Positions 48,429-60,207 of a stretch of DNA of 64,000 bases are shown piece after piece. Made by a program: the position numbers and the translations under genes. How positions within the stretch are numbered: position 1 is the stretch's first letter; every line of letters begins with the position of its first letter. The stretch comes from Chondrosia reniformis (lineage: Eukaryota > Porifera > Demospongiae > Chondrillida > Chondrillidae): NCBI GenBank assembly GCA_947172415.1, contig OX359191.1, positions 7,611,130-7,675,129 of the forward strand, written 5' to 3'. The notes under the pieces were generated by a model. That model ran no database searches. It saw only the letters and a program-made list of their open reading frames with translations, and was not told the DNA's origin.

Positions 48429-49252
48429 GTAAAATAGTAAGGTTTCTTCACATTGACACCAAATTCAGCCAAAGCTGGAGCCAAATCTTCTACAGTTAGA
48501 GTATACTGCTTCTCCTGAAATTGAAAGGAAGAAAAGGCATCATTACACTAGTACATACACATACATACATACATTACTACAGTATAATATATGAAGAGAT
48601 AAGCATAGCTGTAAATTCTAATGTAATTAAATTTCATCTTTTTATACATTTTTGTCATATATTGGTACTGGTTGTATGATGCTGGTAGAAATGGTTTCAC
48701 TAGAAATACGTAATACAGCTAGAGAGCATGGACTTGTACAGGGAGACTTTAAATCTGTTGACATAAAATAGAAGTTGAATTTAATTTTGACATTGTGTAT
48801 CTCTCAGCTACAGATGACCCTGTATACACTCTCCCTCCTCCTGGCTGCACTCAGAGAGTAGTAATATTCTCTAGTTGCTATGGTGACCTGTCTACCTCAA
48901 GGAGCCATGACGTAGCACACTGGTGGTCATATGTGTGTTCTTTATTATGGTGCAACAATATGTTTCAATGCTTACTCTTATCTTTATATTATTAACACAC
49001 AATTTATTAAACGTCTGTCTATATTAAATACACTGACCAGGGTCACCAAAGACTATTATATTTCATTGAGCTAATGAGATTTCCCAGTCTAAATACAATT
49101 AAAGTATTAAAATTGGGTTCATTTGAAGTCAGTTACCTACCTTGCTTCCCTTCTTCACAGTCTGTGCACCACCTCTTAGTTTACAGTGCTGGTAGGCATC
49201 ATTAAGAGCGTCTGATATAAACTTTTGTGTTGCCAAGGATACCAGCCTTACA
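48425..49252 (-). CDS. TAF10: TAF10, C-terminal part (partial)
   Basis: Subunit of TFIID and SAGA with a histone fold. Exon 49252-49141 reads VRLVSLATQKFISDALNDAY then QHCKLRGG, like human IRLISLAAQKFISDIANDAL then QHCK. Exon 48514-48425 reads EKQYTLTVEDLAPALAEFG then VNVKKPYYFT and stop, like human LTMEDLTPALSEYGINVKKP then HYFT. The two join in frame (112 + 90 nt) and end at the residue where human TAF10 ends. The upstream exon(s) coding the first helix of the fold should lie above 49,252 on minus; I searched 49,253-57,800 by eye and could not find them. This may therefore be a complete gene with a distant 5' part or a 3' remnant. A Kolobok element abuts the stop codon. Confidence 0.85.
48690..48930 (+). 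pseudogene. Fragment of the FN3/EGF/vWA gene in a TAF10 intron
   Basis: Matches exon 12 of the gene at 29,069-37,595 around 36,650-36,850. LVQGDFKSVD resembles [10 protein letters not shown], and [16 protein letters not shown] resembles [16 protein letters not shown]. It carries an in-frame stop after the first block and has no flanking exons. It lies antisense to TAF10. A dispersed dead gene fragment. Confidence 0.85.
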
Positions 49253-52200
49253 CTAAGTCAGGAAATAACAAGTCAGTACATACAATAACATTTCATCTTT
49301 TTGATTGGCCTAATGGTGGTTGGAATTTTCATTAAGAAGTGATATTGATAGAGCTACATGTTTACCAGCTACTTTCTGTGGTAACTTAAGGTACGTAGAT
49401 CATTATAACATCACCCATAATTGTATTTTGACAAAGAAAAAGAAGAAAGAGAAAAAGACTGTGTCCAAAGTTCATTAGCTAGTGTGCGCATTAGCGTCAT
49501 AGTCACAGGAAAAGGAAGGAGTTGCTAATACGTACTTACACGAACAAAGACGTTTCTATAATTTTAATAACAAGCCTTCTAATGCTATTTCACAGCAATA
49601 CATACGTACATCTTTTCAGCAACACCGTTCAAAATCTGTAGTTCTGACATATTTTTGAATGATCTCTAAAGTCATGCAAACAGTCTCAAACAACATATTC
49701 TAAAAGCAGCAATAGTATCAATCACTTTGCTGTGTATCAAATATATACCTATGACATTAATAACCAGCAAAACAACAACAACATCTATTCATTTTCAAAA
49801 GCAAAGGTAACAGAATCACTGCATTTTCACAAACTGTTTTTAAGATTCAGTTTCTAACCATCTCTCAAGGGACTATGCTACTGATGACATGGAACTGAAG
49901 CTTGGATCAGGAAAAAAAGATTCAAAGAACTTCCAAAAAGATTAAGTGGCTGCAGGGGAGATGGGTATGGACACTAAAAGTACATTTACTATAAGCTTGA
50001 ATGGACAACAGGTCCAAATTGAAGCCAGGTCAAAAATGACTGGATGAAATAGAGGCCTGGGCCCTTATTCAGACAAACACACAGTACATGCTGATAGTAG
50101 AAGGTGATTATTTTGTGAGTATCTTAAATGTTAAGACCTGTAGATCTTATTTATATTATGAACGTAACAAATACTCCTTGACATCTTTTGACTCTTTGAG
50201 CATCTAAGACAGTTTGGTTAAATCTTTTGGATGAACATTTGACCATGAGGAAAGATGTATCATTAAAAGAAAAATTTGAAGGAATAGAAGAAATTCTTAT
50301 TTAATTATTCCTTTACCATAATTTATACACATGTATGCACATAGGTATCAATTACAGTATGTAGTCTCCTAGATAGAGAATGATTGGTCTGTTTGTGTAC
50401 ATACCTACATGGACCCAACCACCATGAGCTCATTTAAAGCAAAGTACATCTTACATCATTGTAAAGCTTTACCTATCGTTATATACGTACAATTCGTAGG
50501 AGGAATTGGAGAGTGTATCTGGTTAGTTTCAATGTATAGTCAAATAATGTTTCTACAATAACCAACTAAATGTATCTGTCAAAGCTATCATGAGAATATT
50601 GCTATCACAATTACAATGCTGTGGCTCCGGAAAACATTTTTGTAGATTGAGATAATTATGTGCCAATTTGTGCAAAGATAACCACGCATTTCCCATACAT
50701 AAACTGCTTTCATAAAAACACAGAAATTACAATCTTTTGATAATTATTATCCATATGTAATATAATAGTTTTACCTTCTTATAGTACAATTACATCATTC
50801 CCAATTTACCCTCAGCTAACAATGTGGCTAAGGGCAACAAATACGTAATTATCACCAGGCTGAAACGTCCTTAAATAATTAAGTAATTGTTTCGTACTGC
50901 TACAGAAAGTTCATCTATATTGTCATATAAGGAACGTAGTAATGAACCTTCATTCTATCAATTAATTATTAGCATCAGATTTTGGTAGTAGTATATCAGT
51001 CTAGATCTCACCAAGACAGAATGTAATAGCGGTTGTTTAAGCCACTGATTGAAACATGAACTGTGTACGTTTATAACTTGGACAAAACTATTACACACAC
51101 ATACGTATGTACATATGTACATTTTATGATTGCATCCGATTCCAGTTCAAATATGAAATATGTGTAAAGACACCAGTGCAAGATCAAAAAGAAGACAAAG
51201 ATTCCCAGGTTCACCGATGAAGGGTGAAATTTCCCAGAAACAGCTGTCTGGCCCAGTGGAGAAGAAGAGTAAAAGTTCATGTGCCAAAATTATCTAGACA
51301 TATCTGTTGTTAAACACTTGCCTCATGGTACTCACAGAGACTGCACCAGTTTTGCACCTGATTAGGTACTCCTACACATAAGCACTCGTTAATGTAAATA
51401 ATACATAAACAAACAAAATATTGGCATTGCAATACAGGCATTGATTAATAAATGCTGCACACATGACTCAAAAAGTACTGTAACTGGGCTACAGAATAAT
51501 ATAAGGAAGACATTTCACCACTTTCCTTATAGCGATATTACTTGATGAGAAGAAGACACCTCAAGAAAGCAAAAGATTAACAATTAACAATATGCAATTC
51601 TTAATGGCTAGCTGTGGAGAGGCATCAACAGTGGAATGGTCCAGTTTAAGAAATGGCATGAAAAGTGTTAGGCATGTTGAGTTGATAGCTGAGTTATGTT
51701 TGCCTGATAGCCTGTGAGAGGCAAAACGTTGTATTAAATTGTTAGGAAGTGACTTTGCTGGTGTGTTTGATCATCCAAAAAATGTAACTCAACTATTTGA
51801 TGAAGGTTTTACAAAATCTATACTCGCTTCATTTAGCTTAAACATGCCTCTCATAATCACCTTAACCTCTCAAACAAATGGGTTTTAATGATCCCTTTTC
51901 AAAATAGTACACTCTAACCCAGCCACAACTGTTACTATAAATAGCTTTATACCATGTGACATTTGTGAGTGCTGGTGTCCCTTTTGAAATGCAACATTAA
52001 TACTTTAGTGTGGCCACCAATAAAACATCTGTGTATGTGTTATTGAAGAAAACATCTTGCAAGATCACTAGGAAAAGAGAACAAGGCTGTTACAAGGAAC
52101 AAGGAAAATCTCTTCAACTAACAAGCTGTGGCCTATTTACCAAACACGACTCACAAAAGACTAAGAAGTAGGGAGAGATTCTCAGGGTCACTCATGAATG

Positions 52201-52600
52201 GTAGAATTCCCAGAAACAGCTATCTGCCCCCTGATGGAGAAAGGAAGACAAGAAGCCCAACTATATCTTTCATGCTAAGCTCTATAGGTTGCCCTTAGTC
52301 ATTAGTTTGCATATTTCTATGCTTCATACGAATAATAACCATAGTTTTTGGAATATAGTGTTTTAGATAATTCATGGCAGTATCTACTTCAGCATTACTG
52401 AACCTTACACATCAGCCATTTCCTATAGATATGGTTTGTCTTCCTACACTTATTACTGATAGGGAAAATCCATAGACCACACACAGAATACATATTCAAC
52501 GGTTGCCCAGTTTCTTAGGAATACATACTACAGAGAGGAAGTATAATTGGACCGCCACTTCACCCCATAAGTACTTCCTATGGGTTGCAGGGTGATAACA
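49253..52600. other. Gene-free stretch, right of TAF10
   Basis: I find no supported exon. A short open stretch on minus at 49,605-49,651 (MSELQILNGVAEKM before a GTACGT donor) could be a small 5' exon, but nothing ties it to TAF10. Related short repeats with ttcccagaaacagctatctg lie at about 51,190-51,270 and 52,170-52,250. Confidence 0.4.
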
Positions 52601-55600
52601 GTCACCACAGAAGAGACTTCCCTCCAAAATTAGTAGCAGAGATTCACTTAATGATATTCATGAACCAAGGCCAGCTAAGTAAACTTATTGGGGGATAATC
52701 AGCCATTGGTGGTACAGGATAAAACAGCTGGGTATAGAGCAATTTGATTTGTAACCCCCATATCTGTTAACATGAAGGTGACAACCATAATCAATGAACA
52801 ATCAAGCCCTCCAATATACAGTATGGAATCCTTACAGGACTATGATCATATGATTAGGTGCAGGTGAGAAACCCAATGGAATATAATATCAATCTCTTAA
52901 CCTTTCATCTTGGATAGTTGTCCAGTGTACTCTACTTCATACACAGTATACAAGGTGTTTGGGTCAAGTACTCAAGTATTCCAACCTGGGTGTAGACTGT
53001 CACTATGTCTAACCACGTCTCAATTAGTCTCATTTGTAGACCTGTTTTATTTAATAGTTTGTCAATCAAATTAAATGGCAAGTTACCCTGGATGGACGAG
53101 TGAGCTAAACCTCAGACGCTATATGTATACTGGTAATCACTGTCAGACAGACTAAGTCAAGTCAAGTCAAGTATCTTATTTAGACTAAGAGAAGTATCAC
53201 TCCATATTTATTAGTGGAACTATGATTGGATTAGGTGCAGGTGCGAAACCCAATGGAATATAATAATATCAATCAATCAAACAAGTTCACCTCTCCATAC
53301 CCAATGTCAGACTGCACCACAAACATTTTAGATGTGTATCCATGACAACAGTACTTGCCACACTAAATAAAAAGTAGGAGCATAGGCTTAATTAATTGGA
53401 AAAGTCATGTAATTATAATTGGAAAAGACTATTCAGTAAAGTCTCCACACCATTTGAAACAGATTATATATCTGAACGTTATCGAGATATGTAAACCGAT
53501 CATTGTTCTTTGTCTAAAAATGAAGAGAAATAGTTGAAGTTTGTTACTTTTTTTGGTATCACTATATATTAATGTATAAAGTGAATTCATTCTAGAAATA
53601 TGGTACACCTGTCCCATTAATATATTGAGTATAAAGTACTAGAGCTGACAGACCATTAGGGAGTGTGTTCCGAGGACCGGATATTGTTGATAAGGAGGAG
53701 AGATTCCGACTACATGTAATAAGATCACTTGATTGTGCCACCACAGACAGATGACTTGAATGCAACGTGGAACTGTCCACCTCTCAAATGTGCCCTCTCA
53801 GCTTCTCTTGTTACATGTCTAACTAGTGGAGCACACCTCCTAGAGAAATTAAATTATCTCCACTAAGTCATTAGGGCATGCTTCTGAATCGTAAATGAAT
53901 TCTCAACGAATTCCTCTACAAATTTGAACACCGACACCTGGGGCCATTTTGTGTGTGCCTTAGACCAACCACAGTAATTTGATCATGCTAAGGTTCAACT
54001 GTACCTACTCATCACACCACAATGTACTATATCTACAAGAGGACATTCCGAAGCAATGATACAAAGCTATGACATGTAAGGGATCATACTAGTTAACTGT
54101 AGTCAATAATGATAATATTTTAATAATAATCACATAAGCAATGGAGAGACTACAAATTGGTATAACAAGAGCATTAAACTAAACATTTAAAAAGAATTAA
54201 ATGTTTTGAATTCAAAACATGATCTTTAGAATATTGTGTTCTTTGACTGCATATGTCAAGCAAATCTGTTGATAGTTCCTCTTGGAAGAGTTTGAATAGC
54301 TAAGATGAAGTAATTTGATTTAAATATTCTTTATTGAATATGTACTAATCAGTGAGACTGCATAATTGCCTTCAGAAAGAACCACCTTTAAAAAACTTTG
54401 GTGAATTTAAAAAAAGCCAATTACGTACTGTATATGTTCATTCACTTCTTCTACATTTCACTCAGAAACAGAATATCCATTGGAAGAGACGATTCAATAA
54501 ACAAATATTTACTACTTAAGGTATTAAAACATATTGTAATAAATTGTACAATCTAGATTGACACATACGTATACATATGGATACATATGTATAAGGCTAT
54601 CATGTAATTACAAAATTAGTGCTTCTCTCATACCTCCACACTACATGTAATAGCTCACATGACTCCTTCAGACAGTATGGAGAGGAGTTTGGATGTCTAT
54701 TGGTCATGAAGCCAATTAAGGAGCCCTCTCCATACTACCACTGGCCATCACCAACCATATGTGTCCAGCTACTAATGGAGTTAGCAGGCATCAATTCAGT
54801 GTTGCCCATCCAAGTAGGTGAGCAGTTAGTGCAGAGTAGCCAGATACTTGATATTTGATTAAACACTCCATAACCGCAGCAAGGTGGGAGAGACCCTAAT
54901 ATAACTGTCCCATCTCAACTCTACATGCACCATTACATTGTGGGGCGTCATATATCTCAAAACACAGAGTACCTTACCTGTACAAGTGGTACCACTAAGT
55001 GTGCCATTAATGTGTGAATGCAAAGATTCAATATTCTAACACAATAGATGCAATTGTTAGCAAATCAACTTAATTAAGTTGTTTAATAACTTTGAGGATT
55101 CATCCCAGAGTTGTGTCAATCCTTCTTCACTGTGTATAATACTAGACCCATGTTAATGTAAACTTTGTTACATTATCATATTATTTTTAACTCAAGGGTG
55201 ATCAAGTTTAATCTATGCTTCTACTAGTTTAGAAAATATCAAGTACACAGACATCATCAGATTAATAAATTAAATCTTGAGGTATATACGTATGTCTGAC
55301 AATACAGTGGTAGAGAATAATAGGGGAAACTTGGGAATTATGGTCACTCAATGTGTTGTGCTTTATGTTTCTAATAGAAGCACCCTCAATGTGTTGTGCT
55401 TTATGTTTCTAATATAAAGGTATCATTCATACTGTATATACGTATACAGTACATAATTACAATATATAGAGAGTTTGAGTTGGGGAATTTCTGGTCCCTA
55501 ACTATAGGCTTGCATTATGTAATCTGGGCCTATGTACACAATGTAGGCCAGCGACAATGGAAGAAAGGAGCTATGAATCTTGTTAGCTATAAATACTAGA

Positions 55601-55757
55601 TGAGGTTAATGACATTCATGGCTGCATATATTCTGTGAGTTGGCAGATGTCAGTGGTAAAGGTAAGAATTGGGCCTCACAAGATGAGGCAGGTCTGCCAC
55701 CTTACATTACCCTAGCAAGGCGGGTCAACCAGCTAGCAATGCAGCCACAGAGTACAT
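52601..55757. other. Gene-free stretch with small duplications
   Basis: Contains a repeated phrase gattaggtgcaggtg(a/c)gaaacccaatgg (about 52,853 and 53,228). A 38-bp tandem duplication (ctcaatgtgttgtgctttat) starts at about 55,347 and 55,385. An inverted pair agtatggagag/ctctccatact sits at about 54,675 and 54,726. No coding exon is recognised. Confidence 0.45.
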
Positions 55758-55962
55758 GGCAACAGCAAGCCTTAGCAACAGCAAGCCTTAGCAACAGCAA
55801 GCCTTAGCAACAGCAAGCCTTAGCAACAGCAAGCCTTAGCAACAGCAAGCCTTAGCAACAGCAAGTCTTAGCAACAGCAAGTTTTAGCAACAGCAAGCCT
55901 TAGCAACAGCAAGCCTTAGCAACAGCAAGTCTTAGCAACAGCAAGTTTTAGCAACAGCAACA
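55758..55962. repeat. 16-bp minisatellite
   Basis: About 12 copies of agcaacagcaagcctt with variants tctt and tttt. The variant order cctt, cctt, tctt, tttt repeats once, indicating a 64-bp higher-order duplication. Confidence 0.95.
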
Positions 55963-56226
55963 GAGATGGGCACTTATATCTGGAGATGGGCACTTATGTC
56001 TGGAGATGGGCACTTATATCTGGAGATGGGCACTTATATCTGGAGATGGGCACTTATGTCTGGTGATGGGCACTTATATCTGGAGATGGGCACTTATATC
56101 TGGAGATGGGCACTTATATCTGGAGATGGGCACTTATATCTGGAGATGGGCACTTATATCTGGAGATGGGCACTTATATCTGGAGATGGGCACTTATATC
56201 TGGAGTGGGCACTTATATCTGGAGAT
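55963..56226. repeat. 20-bp minisatellite
   Basis: About 13 copies of ggagatgggcacttatatct directly abutting the 16-bp minisatellite. It generates a periodic ORF (MGTYIWRWALISGDGHLYLE) in more than one frame, which I do not regard as a gene. Confidence 0.95.
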
Positions 56227-57803
56227 GTGTCATTTGGTAGGACTGCATGTGCTGAGAGCGTACATCGGTCATAAAAAGATTATGTTACTGTTTCCAATAG
56301 ACAGTTGCTGAAGGGATGCCGGCCTACATTCTACTGTTCCCTTTCCCAAGGAACTATACACTGCTTACATGAGAGATATACCAATTGTCCAAACATAGGA
56401 AATAGTAGAAGATTACACCTGGCTAGAAGACAATATTTACAAAGGTATCGGCTTACTACTGCTAGGAGCAAAGAGCACTGTCCATTGTTCTCTGTGCTAA
56501 CACAACACCATACCTGAGACATAACTAGAGGATTGGGAACTTGTTACATTCCAACTGAGCATGTTCATGTACGTAGCGTGTACCTTGAAATATAGCACAT
56601 ATCGTGTGATAAAATCCGCAGTCAAATGATAATGTTGCAGGATAAGATTTAGATCCTATTTATATTTTTCAAGTATACTTGAAGATGGAGAAAAGCTCCC
56701 CTCTTTTGGCATTCTTTCCAATCATTCCAATAATTAATCATTAACAAGATGGGAATTTTACTGGCCCTTCTATACCTACGTACATACAATGCTAGTTTTG
56801 TGTAGCATATAAGATTGCATGATATGGGAAGAGTACATGAATGGACCAGTCCTCAAATTCGTGTTATAATAATGTATATATGCATGATATTACACAGATA
56901 TTTCAGAAAGATGAATGTAGATAGACAACAAAACCACAAATTTGTGAAGGCTTCTCGCTTCTCCCTCTAAAGATCTCATTGAAAATCCTTCAGACTTTTC
57001 CAAAAATAGGAATGATGTAATTGCCATTTTTAGTCTAAAGATTACTTACACTATTAATACTCTCAAATATTGTGTTGCAGTGAGATGTACTAGATGACAA
57101 ATTATAGCCTGCTAAACCATCTGAAGCTATTCAAATATTAATATTTCTTAGATTGGTATGCATTCCCAGATGATAAAAAGGATACAATATACCAGATGAC
57201 ATTCCTTACTAATTACTTTTTAAGACAACTTTTAAACATAGAAATGAATACAGCAAAACATAGATTATATTTCGATGCAAAATGGCATATTTCAAATGAG
57301 ATTGTAGCCATGACACGTCGTGAGGTTGTGCTGATTTTTGTTACAAACGGCGTGCCATACGAACGCGATATGAGAACTTACACTCTGGGGTCTTTGGTGT
57401 GAAAGCCAGCCTTTTGAAGATAAAATAATGTCACTGCATCCGGGATCTACGGAGCCAAATGAAAGAGAATATTTCAAAGTAGAATTGGGTCCAGAAATAG
57501 AAATCTTACAAAGCTATTTATTTAGAGCTATTAGGGACAACTTTACACTTACAGTTGGCGTGTAGTCTTCCAATTGTGAACAAAACCTTGCCAGACTTTG
57601 ACCAGGCGTTTCGGCGGACATTTTTTTAGAGTAACAATTACGTATTCATGATATTCATCTATAGGCGAGACCGCCGACACAAGGGAGAGATCACCGAGCT
57701 CCCAAGAGAAGTGTTAATTAGAATCATGACCTGGGAGTAAAACCGCAGCCTGTTAACACTTTGCTTTATCAGGGTTGAATTTTAGTTGAGCGCTATTTTG
57801 TGA
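56227..57803. other. Gene-free stretch upstream of the single-exon gene
   Basis: AT-rich until about 57,300, then less so. The last 400 bp or so probably include the promoter and 5' UTR of the gene at 57,804. No exon or named motif is supported. Confidence 0.4.
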
Positions 57804-59291
57804 ATGTGTGCTAAAGAGACCTGCGTTGCAGAAACTATGGCGCAGTGCATGCGAGAGAACCGGTCCAAGTTGTGTCATACGCGACTGGGTAGATTTCTTT
57901 GGCATACCCAGACTGAACCTGAGATGGAGACAGCTCCAAATACTGAAAGTGTCCCATCAGTAAAGGAATCTCAATGGAGCATAATCCTGAGTCACGGGAG
58001 AGTGGAGACTTTTGCCCCGCTTAAGGTGGAGACGCTGAGTAAGGAGGAAGAGAGGCCACAACTGGTTATACGACCGTATTTCGGTAGCTTTGCTGGTCAC
58101 AAGGTAACATTCGACCTGAAAAGGACCAATCTTATTCGTGTCAAAGTGGAAGGGTACGCCCAGCGACTCACCCTGTACCACCGCAACGACTCAAAGTTAC
58201 TAGAAGTACACGACCGCTGCTTGAGGTTTGCGCACGACGTGTCCTCTCATCAACTTATTCACTGTCGTAATTCGACGTCTTTGGCATCCTCCCGACCAAC
58301 CTTACGTCGCAAACCGCTCTCTTTAAGTTTCATGTGTGAACAAACAATTTTATTGAACCTTCACAAGCTTCCAATAGGAAAACTACCCGCAGAATATCGA
58401 AACTTTCTCACGAGTAGTTCATATCAAGACGTTACCATCAATGTGTGGCCGCGATCAGCTTGCCCTACTCCGACCCTGTTAATGAGAGTGAAGAACAAGC
58501 TATCGACCAGCGAGCTGGAGTGGATGATCTGCCATCGCCTCTCGATTCCCGATCCGTCCCTTTTGAAGCTTTATCACAAAGATTTCCTCTCTTCACTTGA
58601 CAGTGACTCGACCATATCTGTTTCGCACCTCGAGTGCATTCTGGAACCATCATTCCCCAAGCTCAAAGAGTTACATGCGACACAGCCAGTGTTGGTGTCA
58701 GTGATAGGACTGGGCATTAAGGAATTCCTGTTGGAGGAAGATTGCAGCTACAGAGAGTTTGAACAGATTGTAAGAGACGCTTTCCACCTTCAGCAAGACA
58801 GCTTTTTGTACATACCTCAGATCATGCGATCACAAAAAGACTGTCCTGTATTCAAACCCATTGATCAAAATCATGTTGAACGTAGCTTTTCTACCAGTTA
58901 TACAAGAGGAATAGATTCTCACCTTTTCAAGGAGACTCTAAAAGATTTGGACGTCTTCTCTATCAACCTCTTGGTTGTGTTTGAGGTAACCGGCCCCAGC
59001 ATTCCAGTTTATCTCAAAACTTTTGTCTGCATGAGTAATGGCTTGAGCCATGATGACAATTTTGCCCAGGTTGTTATCAGACCATATGCTGTCCACGTTA
59101 GCCCTCACTGGTCCACTGATATCTTTCTCAAATACATTGAGTGTATCAGTGGATTTCCGTGCAAGGAGTTGAGTTACAACAAAAAGAAAGTTACTGATAA
59201 TATGAGCAAACTAGCTGGGAGGAAGTGGATAAAGAGACAACAAGGTCTTTTTGTTTTAAAGAGTGACATTCCACTGATAAAATATATGTAA
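57804..59291 (+). CDS. Unrecognised single-exon protein, 495 aa, possible ubiquitin-like repeats
   Basis: One uninterrupted frame with clearly coding composition, unlike its AT-rich flanks. The start at 57,804 is the first ATG; MAQCMRENRSK at 57,837 is an alternative. No signal peptide or membrane segment. I recognise no family. Three stretches look like beta-grasp (ubiquitin-like) folds: about residues 205-285 (VTINVWPRSACPTPTLLMRV, then LKLYHKDFLSSLDSDSTI), about 295-350 (PVLVSVIGLGIKEFLLEEDC) and about 395-490 (PVYLKTFVCMSNGLSHDDNF). This is inference from pattern only. The absence of introns in an intron-rich region could mean an old retrocopy or a lineage-specific gene. Confidence 0.75.
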   Translation: MCAKETCVAETMAQCMRENRSKLCHTRLGRFLWHTQTEPEMETAPNTESVPSVKESQWSIILSHGRVETFAPLKVETLSKEEERPQLVIRPYFGSFAGHKVTFDLKRTNLIRVKVEGYAQRLTLYHRNDSKLLEVHDRCLRFAHDVSSHQLIHCRNSTSLASSRPTLRRKPLSLSFMCEQTILLNLHKLPIGKLPAEYRNFLTSSSYQDVTINVWPRSACPTPTLLMRVKNKLSTSELEWMICHRLSIPDPSLLKLYHKDFLSSLDSDSTISVSHLECILEPSFPKLKELHATQPVLVSVIGLGIKEFLLEEDCSYREFEQIVRDAFHLQQDSFLYIPQIMRSQKDCPVFKPIDQNHVERSFSTSYTRGIDSHLFKETLKDLDVFSINLLVVFEVTGPSIPVYLKTFVCMSNGLSHDDNFAQVVIRPYAVHVSPHWSTDIFLKYIECISGFPCKELSYNKKKVTDNMSKLAGRKWIKRQQGLFVLKSDIPLIKYM

Positions 59292-60207
59292 TCAGAACAA
59301 TTTTAACTGCATTTGTGGCGTGTGTGTTTGTAACAACCTTTTACTGTTTGTATTTTTGTATTCTTTGTTTTTGTATTATTTTGAAACTCAGTATTTTGAG
59401 AGAAAAGCCTTTTTCATCAGAAAATTTATTATACATTATGATTTAATCATATTCTGGTTATTGTACTCTGATTAATTGAGTTACAGGATAATGGTATTAC
59501 TAATTACACAACTTCATTGTGCAGTATTGCTATAATACATATTGCACTAACTCTCAATTACCATATTTTATATTGATTTGTGATACATAATTGAGCAACA
59601 ATCACATGACTTTGTTCCCATGACAATAGCATACATAAAATGTCTGCAGTATAACAATTGGTATCTGGCAGCTGGTATTGAGCTCCAGCTATAGGGATAA
59701 TTAAGTTGGTACTTGTGTTAGATGACCAAGTGCATGTGTAGGCGGGCACTAAATGGTGGAGAATTCTTTGAATGTGTATCTTGTTACGATTCCCTGGACC
59801 ATGTATATACAAAACCAACTGTGCTTAAAAATATGACAGCTTCATTATTAGTTAGTATAACTGACTATTTCACAAGCATTCTTTATATTAAGTAATCTTG
59901 TCTTAACTATGTGCATATGACAATCTGAATAACCCTAAAATTAGGGTCATTTTAAATGATCAAGAATCATTTATTTTATAATGTGTTAGGTTACAATTCC
60001 CTCGAGTATGAAAGTCAATATGAACAGAAAGGTACTGACAGATCGTTATGTTACACATACAATACAAACCATCAGATTACACCATTGAGAAAAGTAATAT
60101 ATGTAAAACTATCCAGCTTACAATTATGAAAGCTAGGCTAATTAGAATTCTTTAAACAAAAATGCACTACACAGTTTGCATATAACTTTGACTATTGACT
60201 TTCCATT
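59292..60207. other. Gene-free stretch between two convergent genes
   Basis: 3' flanks of the single-exon gene (plus) and the M13 peptidase gene (minus). AT-rich, no exon, no RNA gene. A small accctaaaattagggt inverted repeat lies at about 59,935 and is probably chance. Confidence 0.5.

Noticed and set aside
53592-53780. Minus ORF that could be a missing TAF10 exon
   Set aside because: No match to the histone-fold start (expected pattern LEDYTPTIPDAV) and no fitting splice phase.
55966-56311. Periodic ORFs of about 100 aa (MGTYIWRWAL...)
   Set aside because: 20-bp minisatellite read in more than one frame, with no flanking gene structure.
59930-59955. Telomere-like CCCTAA/TTAGGG motif
   Set aside because: One short inverted pair only; no array.
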